A stretch of DNA of 64,000 bases from Neobacillus cucumis (GTDB lineage Bacteria; Bacillota; Bacilli; Bacillales_B; DSM-18226). The position numbers and the translations under genes were made by a program. The stretch covers positions 1-64,000 of the forward strand of contig NZ_JAMBOH010000027.1 in assembly GCF_023715505.1 (NCBI RefSeq). The letters are read 5' to 3'. Positions 35,310 to 43,883 of this stretch are shown piece after piece. Under the pieces are notes generated by a model that saw nothing but the letters and a program-made list of their open reading frames with translations, searched no databases and was not told the DNA's origin. How positions within the stretch are numbered: position 1 is the stretch's first letter; each line of letters starts with the position of its first letter.

Positions 35310-36242
35310 TTGGAATCAAAAAATGTAGTTGTTATTGGTAGCTTAAATTATGATATCATTGTCAAACAACAGCGTATGCCCAATATAGGAGAAACATTTG
35401 TTGCGGATGAACTGATTCAAAGTGCAGGTGGAAAAGGTGCTAATCAAGCGGCTCAATGTGCAAAGCTAGGATTGCCGACCTTCATGATTGGGAAAGTGGG
35501 GGATGATCGTTTTGGTGAAGCATTAGTCGGTTCATTAACTGCCTTTGGGGTTAATACTTCCTATATTAAAAAACAAGGTTCAACTGGTATTGGCGTTGTT
35601 CACGTAATGCCGGACGGAGATTATTATAGTACCATTGTTGAAGGTGCTAACCATCTAATTACAGTAAATGATATTGATGAAGTCGCTCATTTGTTTGATT
35701 CCACTGCTTTTATTGTTTTACAGCAAGAAATTCCTGAAGAAGTTGTGGAATATATTATTTATAAGTATAAAAATGCTAAATTAAAAATAGTCTTAAATAA
35801 TGCTCCTGCTCGAAATATAAAAGAATCTATTTTAAAGTCTGTTGATATTTTAGTTGTAAATGAAACTGAAGCAGCCTTTATGTCAGGAAAAACGATTCAA
35901 TCTCCTTTTGATGCTATTAATGTTGGTAAAGAAATGCTTCCTCAAACTGGTGGGATGGTTGTCATAACGTTGGGTAAAGAAGGCTCTGTTGTAATAACTG
36001 AGGCTTACAGCGAATTTTTTCCTGCGGAGAACGTTCAAGCCGTTGATGCTACTGGAGCAGGGGATTCCTTTATCGGAGCGTTTATCTATGCATTGTCACA
36101 AGACTTCTCTATTGACCAATGTATGAAATTCGCTACGCACGTCAGTGCAATAACGGTAACTAAAGAAGGAGGACAGGATTCCTTTCCTACCAAAGGGGAT
36201 ATTTTTCCTACAGGACTTAAGAACCCGGTTGCCATGAATTAG
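35310..36242 (+). CDS. PfkB-family sugar kinase, ribokinase-like
   Basis: 310 residues from TTG 35310 after CTGGAGG. PfkB signature 1 is SAGGKGANQAAQCAKLG and signature 2 is DATGAGDSFIGAF, with the catalytic Asp in the second. An N-terminal VIGSLNYDIIVK strand and the NNAPARNI segment fit ribokinase more than fructokinase. It phosphorylates a pentose or related sugar with ATP in the cytoplasm. With the RpiR regulator, permease and isomerase it makes a complete uptake-isomerise-phosphorylate unit. Confidence 0.88.
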   Translation: MESKNVVVIGSLNYDIIVKQQRMPNIGETFVADELIQSAGGKGANQAAQCAKLGLPTFMIGKVGDDRFGEALVGSLTAFGVNTSYIKKQGSTGIGVVHVMPDGDYYSTIVEGANHLITVNDIDEVAHLFDSTAFIVLQQEIPEEVVEYIIYKYKNAKLKIVLNNAPARNIKESILKSVDILVVNETEAAFMSGKTIQSPFDAINVGKEMLPQTGGMVVITLGKEGSVVITEAYSEFFPAENVQAVDATGAGDSFIGAFIYALSQDFSIDQCMKFATHVSAITVTKEGGQDSFPTKGDIFPTGLKNPVAMN

Positions 36243-36360
36243 GTTAAGACTTTAGTAAGAATACGAAGCTATTATTAAGACAAGCTTTTTCAACCCCCTT
36301 TTATATATATATGGATGCCCTCAAGAGTTGTTTATGAACAGTCTTGAGGGCTATTTTTTT
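36243..36360 (+). repeat. Duplicated segment with terminator, copy 1
   Basis: About 118 bp starting GTTAAGACTTTA immediately after the kinase stop, also present at 61567-61686. It contains a terminator: GCCCTCAAGA pairs with TCTTGAGGGC (36317-36351), then TATTTTTTT. At this site it ends the regulator-kinase operon. Confidence 0.88.
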
Positions 36361-36422
36361 ATGACTCACTCTCTTAAAGGAAAAAGGGGGCAGTGCCTCA
36401 TCAGGAGTGCATTGTGTCATTT

Positions 36423-36449
36423 GAAGCACAAGAACCGTCCCCATGCTTT
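36423..36449 (-). repeat. REP-like element
   Basis: GAAGCACAAGAACCGTCCCC then ATGCTT, ending 6 bp before the amidase gene's stop codon. Confidence 0.85.
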
Positions 36450-36454
36450 TTACT

Positions 36455-37630
36455 TTAATTGAAATAATCAAGTAATCCTAGGTAGATTCCTTGGGCTACG
36501 TTATTACGGAATTGAGGGCTTTCAACGGTGGTGTCATCTTGTTGATTGGATAGGAAGCCGAGTTCTATTAGAGTAGCTGGTTGTTTGTTGTTTCGGAGAA
36601 CACCCAAGTTGTTGAATCTTGTTCCAAGGTTCGTTAATTTTGTTTCTTTGGCCACCTGATTTAAGATCGCTGTGGCTAATGGATTACTGGACTTTTGATA
36701 GTAAAAATCAGTTATGCCATTTACCGATGGGTTATTGGACCAATTGTAATGAAAACTTATAAACGCATCAGCACGGTTTTGGTTGGAGACATTGGCGCGT
36801 TGCTCTAAGGGGAGATACGTGTCGTTCGTTCGCGTCAAAATGACTTCGGCCCCTGCAGCTTCAAGTTTATGTTTCACCACTTCCACTGTTGGTAAGTTCA
36901 ATGACTTTTCGGGTGTGCCGGCAATACTTTTTGTTCCATTATCCTTCCCTCCGTGTCCTGGGTCTAGCACAATGATTTTTCCTTTCAAGGATCTCTGACT
37001 ATTTGGCATAAGCCCGGTTTGATTTGATGGGGTATTGATGGGAACGTCTGAAGCCTTGGCTACTTTCAATTCCGTTGTATTACTAGACTTCTTCTTTGCT
37101 GTAGGGGCAGTCGGTTGTGTGTGATGGCTGCTAGGTGTATCTCTAGCGATGTACTTTTCGTTCACCCACCCGCTCAGACCAGAAGGGGAGACGATTTTGG
37201 CCCATCCAGCTTGTTCCGAGTGGATGGTTATTTTTGTTCCCGCTTTTAAATAACCTACTACACTACTAGAGACACTTGGACGTTCCCGGACGTTTAACGA
37301 AAAGGTTTCTATGGTTCCGCTGATGTTTTCAGCCGAGGTTATGTAGGCATCATACACCCAGCCAGTTTGGTTGTTTGTTAGTTTAATTTGATCCCAATCA
37401 TTCCGCTTTTGTATGATTTCAAATGAATCTCCTTGATGAACGCGGCTAATGATCTTACTTGAAATATCGGCAGTTTCCCGGACATTAAGCGTAGGTACAG
37501 TGACCGTGACCCGGGAAGTAGCTTTATCTGCATTAGCTGTCTGCTGATTATTCAACAAGGGGACTGTAATGACACTAAGGATCGTTAGAAATTTAATTAG
37601 GCCATTGTTCCGTAATTTAGATGATAGCAT
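36455..37630 (-). CDS. Exported N-acetylmuramoyl-L-alanine amidase with two SH3b domains
   Basis: 391 residues. A signal peptide (LIKFLTILSVITVPLL... ending ANA) is followed by SH3b domains at about 39-100 (PTLNVRETAD) and 105-165 (SLNVRERPSV), a Thr/Ser-rich linker, then an Amidase_3 domain from about 215. Zinc ligands are His in LDPGHGGKDNG, Glu in THE LPLEQRA region and His in ISFHYNWS; the catalytic Glu is in TLIELGFLSN. It cuts the bond between MurNAc and L-Ala in peptidoglycan, outside the cell. It is close in architecture to Bacillus germination and autolysis amidases. A stand-alone gene. Confidence 0.92.
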   Translation of the reverse strand: MLSSKLRNNGLIKFLTILSVITVPLLNNQQTANADKATSRVTVTVPTLNVRETADISSKIISRVHQGDSFEIIQKRNDWDQIKLTNNQTGWVYDAYITSAENISGTIETFSLNVRERPSVSSSVVGYLKAGTKITIHSEQAGWAKIVSPSGLSGWVNEKYIARDTPSSHHTQPTAPTAKKKSSNTTELKVAKASDVPINTPSNQTGLMPNSQRSLKGKIIVLDPGHGGKDNGTKSIAGTPEKSLNLPTVEVVKHKLEAAGAEVILTRTNDTYLPLEQRANVSNQNRADAFISFHYNWSNNPSVNGITDFYYQKSSNPLATAILNQVAKETKLTNLGTRFNNLGVLRNNKQPATLIELGFLSNQQDDTTVESPQFRNNVAQGIYLGLLDYFN

Positions 37631-37730
37631 TTTAGCAACCTCCCTGTTTTTTATACTCTAAAACTAGCATTGACAGATTTTAATAAAATAATAATCAAAT
37701 TTTTAAGAAAATTAAGGAAACAGAAGGAAA

Positions 37731-37781
37731 CAGAGGGACGGTTCTCATGCTTCCATAAGCATGAGAACCGTCCCTCTGCTC
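37731..37781. repeat. REP-like element, head-to-head pair (hairpin)
   Basis: GAGGGACGGTTCTCATGCTT, a short loop (CCAT), then its complement. The result is a 23-bp perfect stem. It could also terminate transcripts. Confidence 0.9.
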
Positions 37782-37879
37782 CCCCGCGCTCGCCCTGAAA
37801 AATAAAAAAATTTCTATATTCTAGGAAACCGGAAACTTACTATAAATATATGTGATGGATATATATAAGGAGTGAGAGG

Positions 37880-39091
37880 ATGAAACTGAAGTGGACAATG
37901 GCCATTGCACTGGTTGTTTTCTTTACTGTAGGGTGCAGCGGTGTACAGGAGAAAGAGCCTGTTTCAGAACAACCAAAAGTAACCGAAGACAATGAACCGG
38001 AAAAAACGGGAGGTAAACAGGAGAAGCCTGCCGATGAAAAAGAAAAACCTACTGCTCAACCGGGAAAAACTACTGATCAACAAGTAAAACCTAACGATCA
38101 ACAGGAATCCACCCGTCAAGCAATTAAAATCCATGATGAGTCCATTGTGAAAGACGCCCCGATTATCAATATTATTTACCCGCAACTTGATGGCATGAAA
38201 GACAAAATCGCACAAGGAAAAATTAATGATCTTTTGAAGAAGAAAGCGAACGCAGCTGACGAGAGTCAAATGACGAATGATGATCCAAGTGCGCCTTCAT
38301 CGTTCCAATCAAAATACAAAATCACTTTTCAGAATGACCATCTTATCAGTTTTGTATATGATCAATATTCTTATCTTAGCGGGGCTGCACATGGCATGCC
38401 GTCGCGCGTACCTATCCTGGTTGACTTGGATAATGGCAGGATGGTTGAGCCAAATGAACTGTTTAATGGTTCCACGCAAACAAAACAACTCATTAGCGAA
38501 CTCGTCCTAAAACAAGATGTTTTGCATACGCTTGAAGTGATGGGGGAGTTTAAACAAATCAGTTCTGATGATTTAAAACAGGTTTATTTAACGAAGGATG
38601 GCTTAATGATGTATTTTCCGCCTTATGAATATGCCTCATTCGCTGAAGGTACGCTCCAATATCATCTTTCTTTTTCGGATATTCAAGGTGTATTAAACGC
38701 AGCATTTTTCAAGAGTCATGGGATTAATATTTTACAATCCAATGATCCCACAACCATTTATGTTTCCGAGGGCTATCATTTTTCAGTTCCAAATGAATGG
38801 ATGGACCGTTTGAGATTTGAAAGAGCTGAATACTCGGAGAAGAATCAATGGTTATCTGAAATCAATGTATATTACCATTCTGCTGATCAACCCTTATTGT
38901 TTAGCTTTCATATGTATGAAAAACCTATATGGACCTCATTAAACTCTAGAGCGGAAGTTAAACTTGCTGAAGATAGTGATCTTATTTATTCGTATTCTGT
39001 TGCACAAACCCCACAGACTAATTTACAAGCCAATGATTTCATAAAGAATGTTGTTCCCGAAATTATGAAAACATTTCAAATTGATGATTAG
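37880..39091 (+). CDS. Lipoprotein with DUF4163/DUF3298 (RsiV-like) domain
   Basis: 403 residues. A lipoprotein signal ends at Cys19 (FFTVGCSG). A low-complexity Lys/Glu/Pro/Gln linker to about residue 75 is followed by a DUF4163 segment (IINIIYPQLDGMKDKIAQGKI) and DUF3298 (YLSGAAHGMPSRVPILVDL... LMMYFPPYEYASFAEG). The same extracellular fold is found in the anti-sigma factor RsiV, which binds lysozyme, and in stand-alone lipoproteins of unknown ligand. The last 130 residues are an unrelated beta domain. There is no sigma factor gene nearby. Likely on the outer face of the membrane. Confidence 0.87.
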   Translation: MKLKWTMAIALVVFFTVGCSGVQEKEPVSEQPKVTEDNEPEKTGGKQEKPADEKEKPTAQPGKTTDQQVKPNDQQESTRQAIKIHDESIVKDAPIINIIYPQLDGMKDKIAQGKINDLLKKKANAADESQMTNDDPSAPSSFQSKYKITFQNDHLISFVYDQYSYLSGAAHGMPSRVPILVDLDNGRMVEPNELFNGSTQTKQLISELVLKQDVLHTLEVMGEFKQISSDDLKQVYLTKDGLMMYFPPYEYASFAEGTLQYHLSFSDIQGVLNAAFFKSHGINILQSNDPTTIYVSEGYHFSVPNEWMDRLRFERAEYSEKNQWLSEINVYYHSADQPLLFSFHMYEKPIWTSLNSRAEVKLAEDSDLIYSYSVAQTPQTNLQANDFIKNVVPEIMKTFQIDD

Positions 39092-39118
39092 AAGCGAGGG
39101 GACGGTTCCCATGCTTCC
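39091..39118 (+). repeat. REP-like element
   Basis: GAAGCGAGGGGACGGTTCCC then ATGCTTCC. The first base overlaps the lipoprotein gene's stop codon. Confidence 0.85.
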
Positions 39119-39146
39119 TTTTTACTGTTTCACATCTCCTAATTCC

Positions 39147-39284
39147 TTACGGCTTCATTCGGTCGGGCAGATTTTGTATCGATTGGACCACCAGATCTAA
39201 CTTTGACTCAATCCGGTATAGCAGATAAAGGGTCACTACGATAGGGAATCCTACTTCACTAATGAATGGTATGATTTGTTCCAC
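39147..39284 (-). CDS. YvrJ family peptide
   Basis: 45 residues, too short for routine ORF calling. GTG 39284 lies 9 nt after AGGAG. The sequence EQIIPFISEVGFPIVVTLYL followed by LYRIESKLD is the YvrJ family pattern, one membrane helix followed by a charged amphipathic tail. YvrJ genes regularly follow DUF1659/DUF2922 pairs, as here. Function unknown. A decayed copy is at 60463-60547, and the homologous position in the other DUF locus (14.9 kb) holds a DnaD-like gene instead. Confidence 0.85.
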   Translation of the reverse strand: MEQIIPFISEVGFPIVVTLYLLYRIESKLDLVVQSIQNLPDRMKP

Positions 39285-39319
39285 GATTCTTCACTCCTTT
39301 CTCCTAAAGGTTTGATTCC

Positions 39320-39347
39320 GAAGAACAAGAACCGTCCCCGTGCTTCC
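39320..39347 (-). repeat. REP-like element
   Basis: GAAGAACAAGAACCGTCCCC then GTGCTTCC. The flanking CTAAAGGTTTGATTCC matches the flank of the element at 14959. Confidence 0.85.
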
Positions 39348-39362
39348 CGCTTCACACACTTC

Positions 39363-39399
39363 AAAAAAAAGGCCGGGTTCATGAGAATCCGGCCTCGTT
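39363..39399 (-). terminator. Terminator after the second DUF1659-DUF2922 pair
   Basis: Minus strand: GAGGCCGGATTC pairs with GAACCCGGCCTT, then TTTTT. Confidence 0.85.
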
Positions 39400-39403
39400 G
39401 TTA

Positions 39404-39622
39404 TTATGCTAGTTCATAGTCGGTTACATTGCGGTCGATGATTCTTGCGCCTTTTGAAGAGACAAGTTTGCCGCTTCCTGTAGTAAATATGTTAGCTGCA
39501 ATAATCTGCTCCATCGAGAGTTTTACGACTTCCTCGTTAACTGGCTCTTTTGGATTGTCGACTGTGATTTTCGCGGTTTTGCCAAACTCGGTGTCAAATT
39601 GCAATTCTAATGTTTTCGCCAT
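39404..39622 (-). CDS. DUF2922 family protein, copy 2
   Basis: 72 residues, ATG 39622 behind GGGAGGTG. Compared with copy 1 at 15025 the changes are conservative and clustered in the middle (VNEEVVKLSMEQII for VDEAVVKLSMAQII). Both copies look intact, so both may be used. Downstream are a terminator, a REP element and then YvrJ. Confidence 0.85.
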   Translation of the reverse strand: MAKTLELQFDTEFGKTAKITVDNPKEPVNEEVVKLSMEQIIAANIFTTGSGKLVSSKGARIIDRNVTDYELA

Positions 39623-39658
39623 TTATTTTCACCTCCCATTATTGGATTTTTTTGAACA

Positions 39659-39877
39659 TTAACCGATAATCTCCGAGCTGTCATTACGTTCCACTTTGTT
39701 TAAGTCGCCGTTGCATAAAACTGAAATCGCTTGAGCGACTTGGAACAACTGGTCAGCTGTTGCTGCTTTCGTTACATTGCTAAACGTTTTAGACTTTAAA
39801 ATTGGATTTCCTTCGTTATCGATGCCCGCTTGAAATACCAATCGAAGCTTTGTTGTTTCTAGTAATCCCTGTGCCAT
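39659..39877 (-). CDS. DUF1659 family protein, copy 2
   Basis: 72 residues from ATG 39877 with GGAGGTG 8 nt upstream, as in copy 1. Only a few residues differ from copy 1 (AGIDNEG for SGIDNEG, QVAQAI for QAAQAI, GDLNKVE for ADLNKVE). First gene of the operon. Confidence 0.85.
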   Translation of the reverse strand: MAQGLLETTKLRLVFQAGIDNEGNPILKSKTFSNVTKAATADQLFQVAQAISVLCNGDLNKVERNDSSEIIG

Positions 39878-39892
39878 CTTCAATCACCTCCT

Positions 39893-39942
39893 TTCGCCTT
39901 ATATATATAGTTTGAGAGGCTAAAAGGACAGGTAGGTCGAAA
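39893..39942 (-). promoter_or_regulatory. Conserved upstream region of the DUF1659 operon, copy 2
   Basis: Same TATATATATA block and CTGTCCTTTTA block as at 15515-15556, with few changes over about 45 bp. The retention of this block in both copies suggests it is functional. Confidence 0.5.
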
Positions 39943-40074
39943 ATGTTTTTTAAGGACCGGTTCTTTAGCTTTTCTTCTGGTTAATTTACAAAGACAGGAA
40001 GATTATTTTGCTTCACCTCAGTCCTAATAGTTGAAGAAACCGTGAGGAAGGTGTTTAGCCGGCGTGGGGTGGAA

Positions 40075-40147
40075 CAGGAAAAGACTCCATAGCGGAGTCT
40101 TTTCCTGTGCGTGCTATTTTGATTAATAGAATGATGCACCATTTTAT
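40075..40147 (-). pseudogene. 3' remnant of a YjcZ-type gene with its terminator
   Basis: On the minus strand the last codons GASFY and a TAA (near 40125-40140) match the end of the intact YjcZ-type gene at 53718. They are followed by the same type of terminator: AGGAAAAGACTCC pairs with GGAGTCTTTTCCT (40076-40106). The rest of the gene is absent, and the VanZ gene begins where it should be. Confidence 0.6.
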
Positions 40148-40161
40148 CTGTTATATAAATA

Positions 40162-40572
40162 TTATAAATTGTACGCTAACTTAAGCTTACTGAATAAACG
40201 GAAACCAATATAGGTTCCTAAAGTATTTAAAATAACATCGTTAATATCCGTCGTTCTATTAGGCATCGTTAATTGAATACACTCAATCATAATCGATACA
40301 GATAATCCAATCAAAGTGGCTATCTGCAATCTATCAATCTTATTAAACTTCAATGGTAAAACCAGACCAAAAGGAATAAATAATAGAATATTTCCCCCAA
40401 CATTAACAACAAAACCAGGAGATAGTGGATTCCCTAACGATTTGAATGGGATTAAGTTTATTTCTCCTCTGCTCATACCTATGCCTAGGGAAGAGTTGGG
40501 AAACATAGTGTAGCGGACTATAAAAATCAGTGAAAAAATAAAAAGTAGATTAATAAGGATCTTTTTTTTCAT
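40162..40572 (-). CDS. VanZ-like membrane protein
   Basis: 136 residues, ATG after CAGGAG. Four hydrophobic segments with the VanZ pattern: NLIPFKSL after the first helix, NVGGNILLFIPFGLVLPL, and ECIQLTMPNRTTDINDVILNTLGTYIGF. Family members are integral membrane proteins of unclear mechanism; one (VanZ) gives low-level teicoplanin resistance. No van genes are nearby. A single gene. Confidence 0.88.
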   Translation of the reverse strand: MKKKILINLLFIFSLIFIVRYTMFPNSSLGIGMSRGEINLIPFKSLGNPLSPGFVVNVGGNILLFIPFGLVLPLKFNKIDRLQIATLIGLSVSIMIECIQLTMPNRTTDINDVILNTLGTYIGFRLFSKLKLAYNL

Positions 40573-40666
40573 TGGAACTCCTGTTGAATCATTTATAGGA
40601 ATATCTTAACATGTTTATTTTATTTGTCGTCCTGTATGCACTTAGGTATGTAGGTGAAAGTATTGA

Positions 40667-40780
40667 TTAATGTAGTACATGACGAAATATGAAATAAGCG
40701 ATCATCCATAAGGGAATGGATAATAGGATACCCCATAAACATCCTACACCAAATTTCCTTCCATCATCATTCTCTTTCAT
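40667..40780 (-). CDS. 37-residue small membrane protein, copy 1
   Basis: ATG 40780 follows GGAGTGGAG. One hydrophobic helix with GVGCLWGILLSIPLWMIAYF after a charged start (KENDDGRK). It is clearly related to the 37-residue product at 45198-45311, which has the same length and the shared LWG-x-x-LS-[IV]-PLW. Not recognised as a named family. Probably a membrane microprotein. Confidence 0.65.
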   Translation of the reverse strand: MKENDDGRKFGVGCLWGILLSIPLWMIAYFIFRHVLH

Positions 40781-41228
40781 ATACTCCACTCCATTGTGTG
40801 CACTAATTAGTCTAATGATTAAACAAAACATAGCTCTTATTATTCCCTGAATGGAAGGTGTTTAGTCCCATATATTGGTGAATGGGGAGAAGAAAAGTGT
40901 TGTGAAGGACAGTATGTTTTTTGTACAAAAAGCCATATGTGGTTATCCATAAAGAGAACTCCGTTACTCCCATGTAATCAAGAAAGTCCTTTGCAGTAGA
41001 TGCATAGAAAAACGAAGGACCTGAAAATATTGTCGAAAACCATTAATTTACAACTTTAGCACTACGACTATATTATTATAAGGTAAAGTGTTTTTACATA
41101 AACCTGGGTAATTTGGTTGCTTGAGAAAAAAATTCTGCCTAGTTATAGGAGAATTGCATTAGGTTTAAGAGTGTATTAATTAAAACCTAAAAGGAAACAG
41201 ACATATTTAAAATAGGGGGAGAAAGTGA
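40781..41228. other. Gene-free stretch
   Basis: No supported gene, repeat or terminator. The last bases hold the ribosome site AGGGGGAG of the next gene and an AT-rich promoter-like area near 41070-41090. Confidence 0.4.
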
Positions 41229-41423
41229 ATGAAATTAGATCAAAACCACCCGTTGTATTTTGATGGGAGAAATTTAGACCAAATAGCGGAAAGAATTCAG
41301 GAGATTCAAAAATTATCCCATACAGTTGTGGTGAAACCAGAAATTCCAGAGGGTACACCTGTACAGTTCCGTTATCCGCATCCGCTAGAAGAACAATATT
41401 TCAATGTTTCTGTAAGGCATTAA
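41229..41423 (+). CDS. Small hypothetical protein, 64 residues
   Basis: ATG 41229 is preceded by AGGGGGAGAAAG. The protein is polar and soluble (NHPLYFDGRNLDQIAERI, then TPVQFRYPHPLEEQYF). No membrane segment or known domain. Convergent with glgC, sharing a bidirectional terminator. Confidence 0.6.
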   Translation: MKLDQNHPLYFDGRNLDQIAERIQEIQKLSHTVVVKPEIPEGTPVQFRYPHPLEEQYFNVSVRH

Positions 41424-41502
41424 TGCCGAGTAATTGTCATAATAAAATTGCTAAAGTCGGGTGTCGTTCAGTGGAAAAAGAGGAGCCTCGATTAGACAAA
41501 TA

Positions 41503-41533
41503 ACAAAAAACTCCTTTCTGTAAGGAGTTTTTT
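41503..41533. terminator. Bidirectional terminator between the small gene and glgC
   Basis: AAAAAACTCCTT pairs with AAGGAGTTTTTT around TCTGT. Confidence 0.85.
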
Positions 41534-41562
41534 AATGTTGTTTATATGTTAAGAATTTTTAT

Positions 41563-42738
41563 CTAAACAACTTTTACCTTAATTTCTCCAGTAATATCCT
41601 TTTGAATAGTCTGGTTATCCCCAATTAAGGTAATTTCACTAAACGGCTGAGCTTCCCCCACTTTAACATTAGCTTCAATTACCGTTCCTGTACCAACAAC
41701 GGCTCGGTTAATCACCACATTTTCACCGATGATGGTATTGGGCAAAATAACGGAATCTTTAATAACAGCTCCCTTGCCTACGGTAACTCCATAGAAAAGA
41801 ACTGAGTTTTCTACCTTTCCAAACACCTTACAGCCTTCACTTACCAAAGATTGGTGTGCACTAGCCTTTCCGTCCAAATAGGTTGGCGGCTGGGAAGTTT
41901 CATGAGTATAAATAGACCAGTCTTCATTTTGTAAGATGGGATTGCTTTTAAAGGAGAGTAAATCCATATTCGCTTCCCAGAGACTATGAATGGTTCCGAC
42001 GTCCTTCCAATAGCCTTTAAAACAATAGGCCTGTAATTTGCGATTATCATTGATCATCGCAGGGATAATGTCCTTCCCAAAATCCTTAGAAGAGAGTGGG
42101 TTTTTTTCTTCTCTTTCTAAATATTTTTTTAACAGTTCCCATTTAAAAATGTAAATCCCCATAGAGGCGAGGTTTGATTTAGGATTTTCTGGTTTTTCTT
42201 CAAAATTTAGTATTTCTTTTGATTCGGGATTAATATTCATAATGCCAAATCTATTCGCTTCATTCCATGGTACGTTTATGACAGAAATGGTGGCGTCTGC
42301 CGATGTTTTTATATGCTGCTCTAGCATTTTACTGTAATCCATCTTATAAATGTGATCACCGGAAATAATGAGAACGTTCTCTGGATTGTAATGTTCAATA
42401 TATCTTAGGTTTTGATAAATAGCGTGTGCGGTGCCTTCATACCATCTTTCACCTGACTCACATTGATATGGCGGAAGAATGGTAACGCCGCCGCTTTTTC
42501 GATTTAAGTCCCAGTGCTTGCCATCACCAATGTAATTTTGAAGAGTGTGAGGTTGATATTGTGTTAAAACACCAACAGTATCAATACCAGAATTACTACA
42601 ATTGCTTAATGTAAAATCAATGATTCGATATTTTCCACCAAATGGAACAGCAGGCTTTGCTATATATTTGGTCAATTCTTTTAATCGAGAACCTCTTCCC
42701 CCAGCTAATAGCATAGCAATACATTGTTTTTTCGTCAT
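41563..42738 (-). CDS. glgC: Glucose-1-phosphate adenylyltransferase
   Basis: ATG 42738 is chosen because GGAGG lies 5 nt upstream; the ATG at 42750 contains that site. 391 residues, standard GlgC length. The N-terminal nucleotidyltransferase has [16 protein letters not shown] and [15 protein letters not shown], and the sugar-binding segment is [11 protein letters not shown]. The C-terminal left-handed beta-helix is of hexapeptide type ([24 protein letters not shown]). It makes ADP-glucose for glycogen. The other glg genes (B, D, A, P), which follow it in most Bacillus operons, are absent here, so it is either a second copy or has a special use. Confidence 0.93.
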   Translation of the reverse strand: MTKKQCIAMLLAGGRGSRLKELTKYIAKPAVPFGGKYRIIDFTLSNCSNSGIDTVGVLTQYQPHTLQNYIGDGKHWDLNRKSGGVTILPPYQCESGERWYEGTAHAIYQNLRYIEHYNPENVLIISGDHIYKMDYSKMLEQHIKTSADATISVINVPWNEANRFGIMNINPESKEILNFEEKPENPKSNLASMGIYIFKWELLKKYLEREEKNPLSSKDFGKDIIPAMINDNRKLQAYCFKGYWKDVGTIHSLWEANMDLLSFKSNPILQNEDWSIYTHETSQPPTYLDGKASAHQSLVSEGCKVFGKVENSVLFYGVTVGKGAVIKDSVILPNTIIGENVVINRAVVGTGTVIEANVKVGEAQPFSEITLIGDNQTIQKDITGEIKVKVV

Positions 42739-42778
42739 AGTTGCCTCCATGTAAAAGGATATATGTATTTATTTTTAG

Positions 42779-42892
42779 TTATAATCGATCATCTTCCCAT
42801 AACTTGTAATATAACTCTTCAGATTCTTGCTCATCTTCCTCATTTATGGTAAAAGTGTCTTCCAACTTTATTTTATCTAATAGACTTTGCAT
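42779..42892 (-). CDS. 37-residue acidic microprotein upstream of glgC
   Basis: ATG 42892 with AAGGGG 11 nt upstream. 37 residues, strongly acidic (TINEEDEQESEELYYKLW). It precedes glgC by 40 nt on the same strand. A longer reading upstream has no ribosome site. The family is unknown; it could be a leader or a partner protein. Confidence 0.45.
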   Translation of the reverse strand: MQSLLDKIKLEDTFTINEEDEQESEELYYKLWEDDRL

Positions 42893-43316
42893 CAAATTTA
42901 AGCCCCTTCCATGTTGTAAGTTTGTTGCAATCTGTTTTCCATTGTAGCAAACGAGGTAATAAGATAAAATCAAACAATTCCGACTTTTACAAACATAAAT
43001 CGACATAATTTAAGTAATCTGATGTTTAACCCATATATTATTTAAAATTAATAATAGAACCTTCTCTTTTTCTGTCGAATTATAACGAAAAGAATCTGAA
43101 AATTATAAAAAATATGCATACAAGGTTTTACAGAAAATTTCTTTACTATATTTTTATAATCGAAGCAATTCGCTTAGTGAGTCTCGGAACTTATTTTAAG
43201 ATAAGGTAAAAAGGAAATTGATTCTATCCTTTGGTAATGAATTATAGTATCCTAATATCTGGACATAATTTTAGGTAAATTTTAATATAAAAGATTTGAT
43301 AATTGAGGTGAACGGC
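42893..43316. other. Gene-free stretch between divergent glgC and Nudix units
   Basis: AT-rich, with no recognisable RNA or repeat. Both divergent promoters must lie here. GAGGTG just before 43317 is the ribosome site of the Nudix gene. Confidence 0.4.
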
Positions 43317-43850
43317 ATGGATTGGAAAATAAAACACTCTACTAAGCAAAGGGTAGACCGGTTTGGAATTACAGTTGATGAGGTTATTCTTCCTAACGGG
43401 GACGAAAAGACTTTTTCTTATTTAGACTTTGCCAAGGGAGTCTGCATTCTTCCTATAACCAATGATCATAAAGTAATTTGTCTAAGACAATATCGTCATG
43501 CGATAAATAGCTGGCAATGGGAACTGCCTGCCGGAATGATTGATAAGGAAGATGATTTACCAATTGAAGTGGCCAAAAGGGAACTAGAGGAAGAGACAGG
43601 TCATGTTGCCGAGCATTGGCTTGAATTAGGCAGTTTTTATCCTTCTCCAGGCTCAACGACAGAGGAAATATTCTTGTTTGCGGCAGCGGGGTTAACACCG
43701 ACAGAGCAAAAGCTAGAGAATAGCGAGACACTTGAATTGCATGATCTCACAATGGAAGAGTTGAAAGATTTGGTTCTTCAAGATGAGTTTAAGCATGGAG
43801 CAGGTCTTGCCGCTATTTTAAGATATAAGTTTACGACGGATGAACAGTAA
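43317..43850 (+). CDS. Nudix hydrolase, ADP-ribose pyrophosphatase type
   Basis: ATG 43317 behind GAGGTG; the TTG at 43296 lies before that site. 177 residues. The Nudix helix reads LPIEVAKRELEEETGHV, with the metal-binding Glu residues intact. The preceding loop (PAGMIDKEDD) has one extra residue compared with the strict Nudix pattern, and its first acidic position is Asp rather than Glu. The segment CLRQYRHAINSWQWELPAG is typical of NudF-like ADP-ribose pyrophosphatases. It hydrolyses ADP-ribose or similar nucleoside diphosphate sugars. A role near glgC (ADP-glucose) is possible but not shown. Confidence 0.87.
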   Translation: MDWKIKHSTKQRVDRFGITVDEVILPNGDEKTFSYLDFAKGVCILPITNDHKVICLRQYRHAINSWQWELPAGMIDKEDDLPIEVAKRELEEETGHVAEHWLELGSFYPSPGSTTEEIFLFAAAGLTPTEQKLENSETLELHDLTMEELKDLVLQDEFKHGAGLAAILRYKFTTDEQ

Positions 43851-43883
43851 TGAGGATCACCTTCTTTTGGAACAATTAATTTT

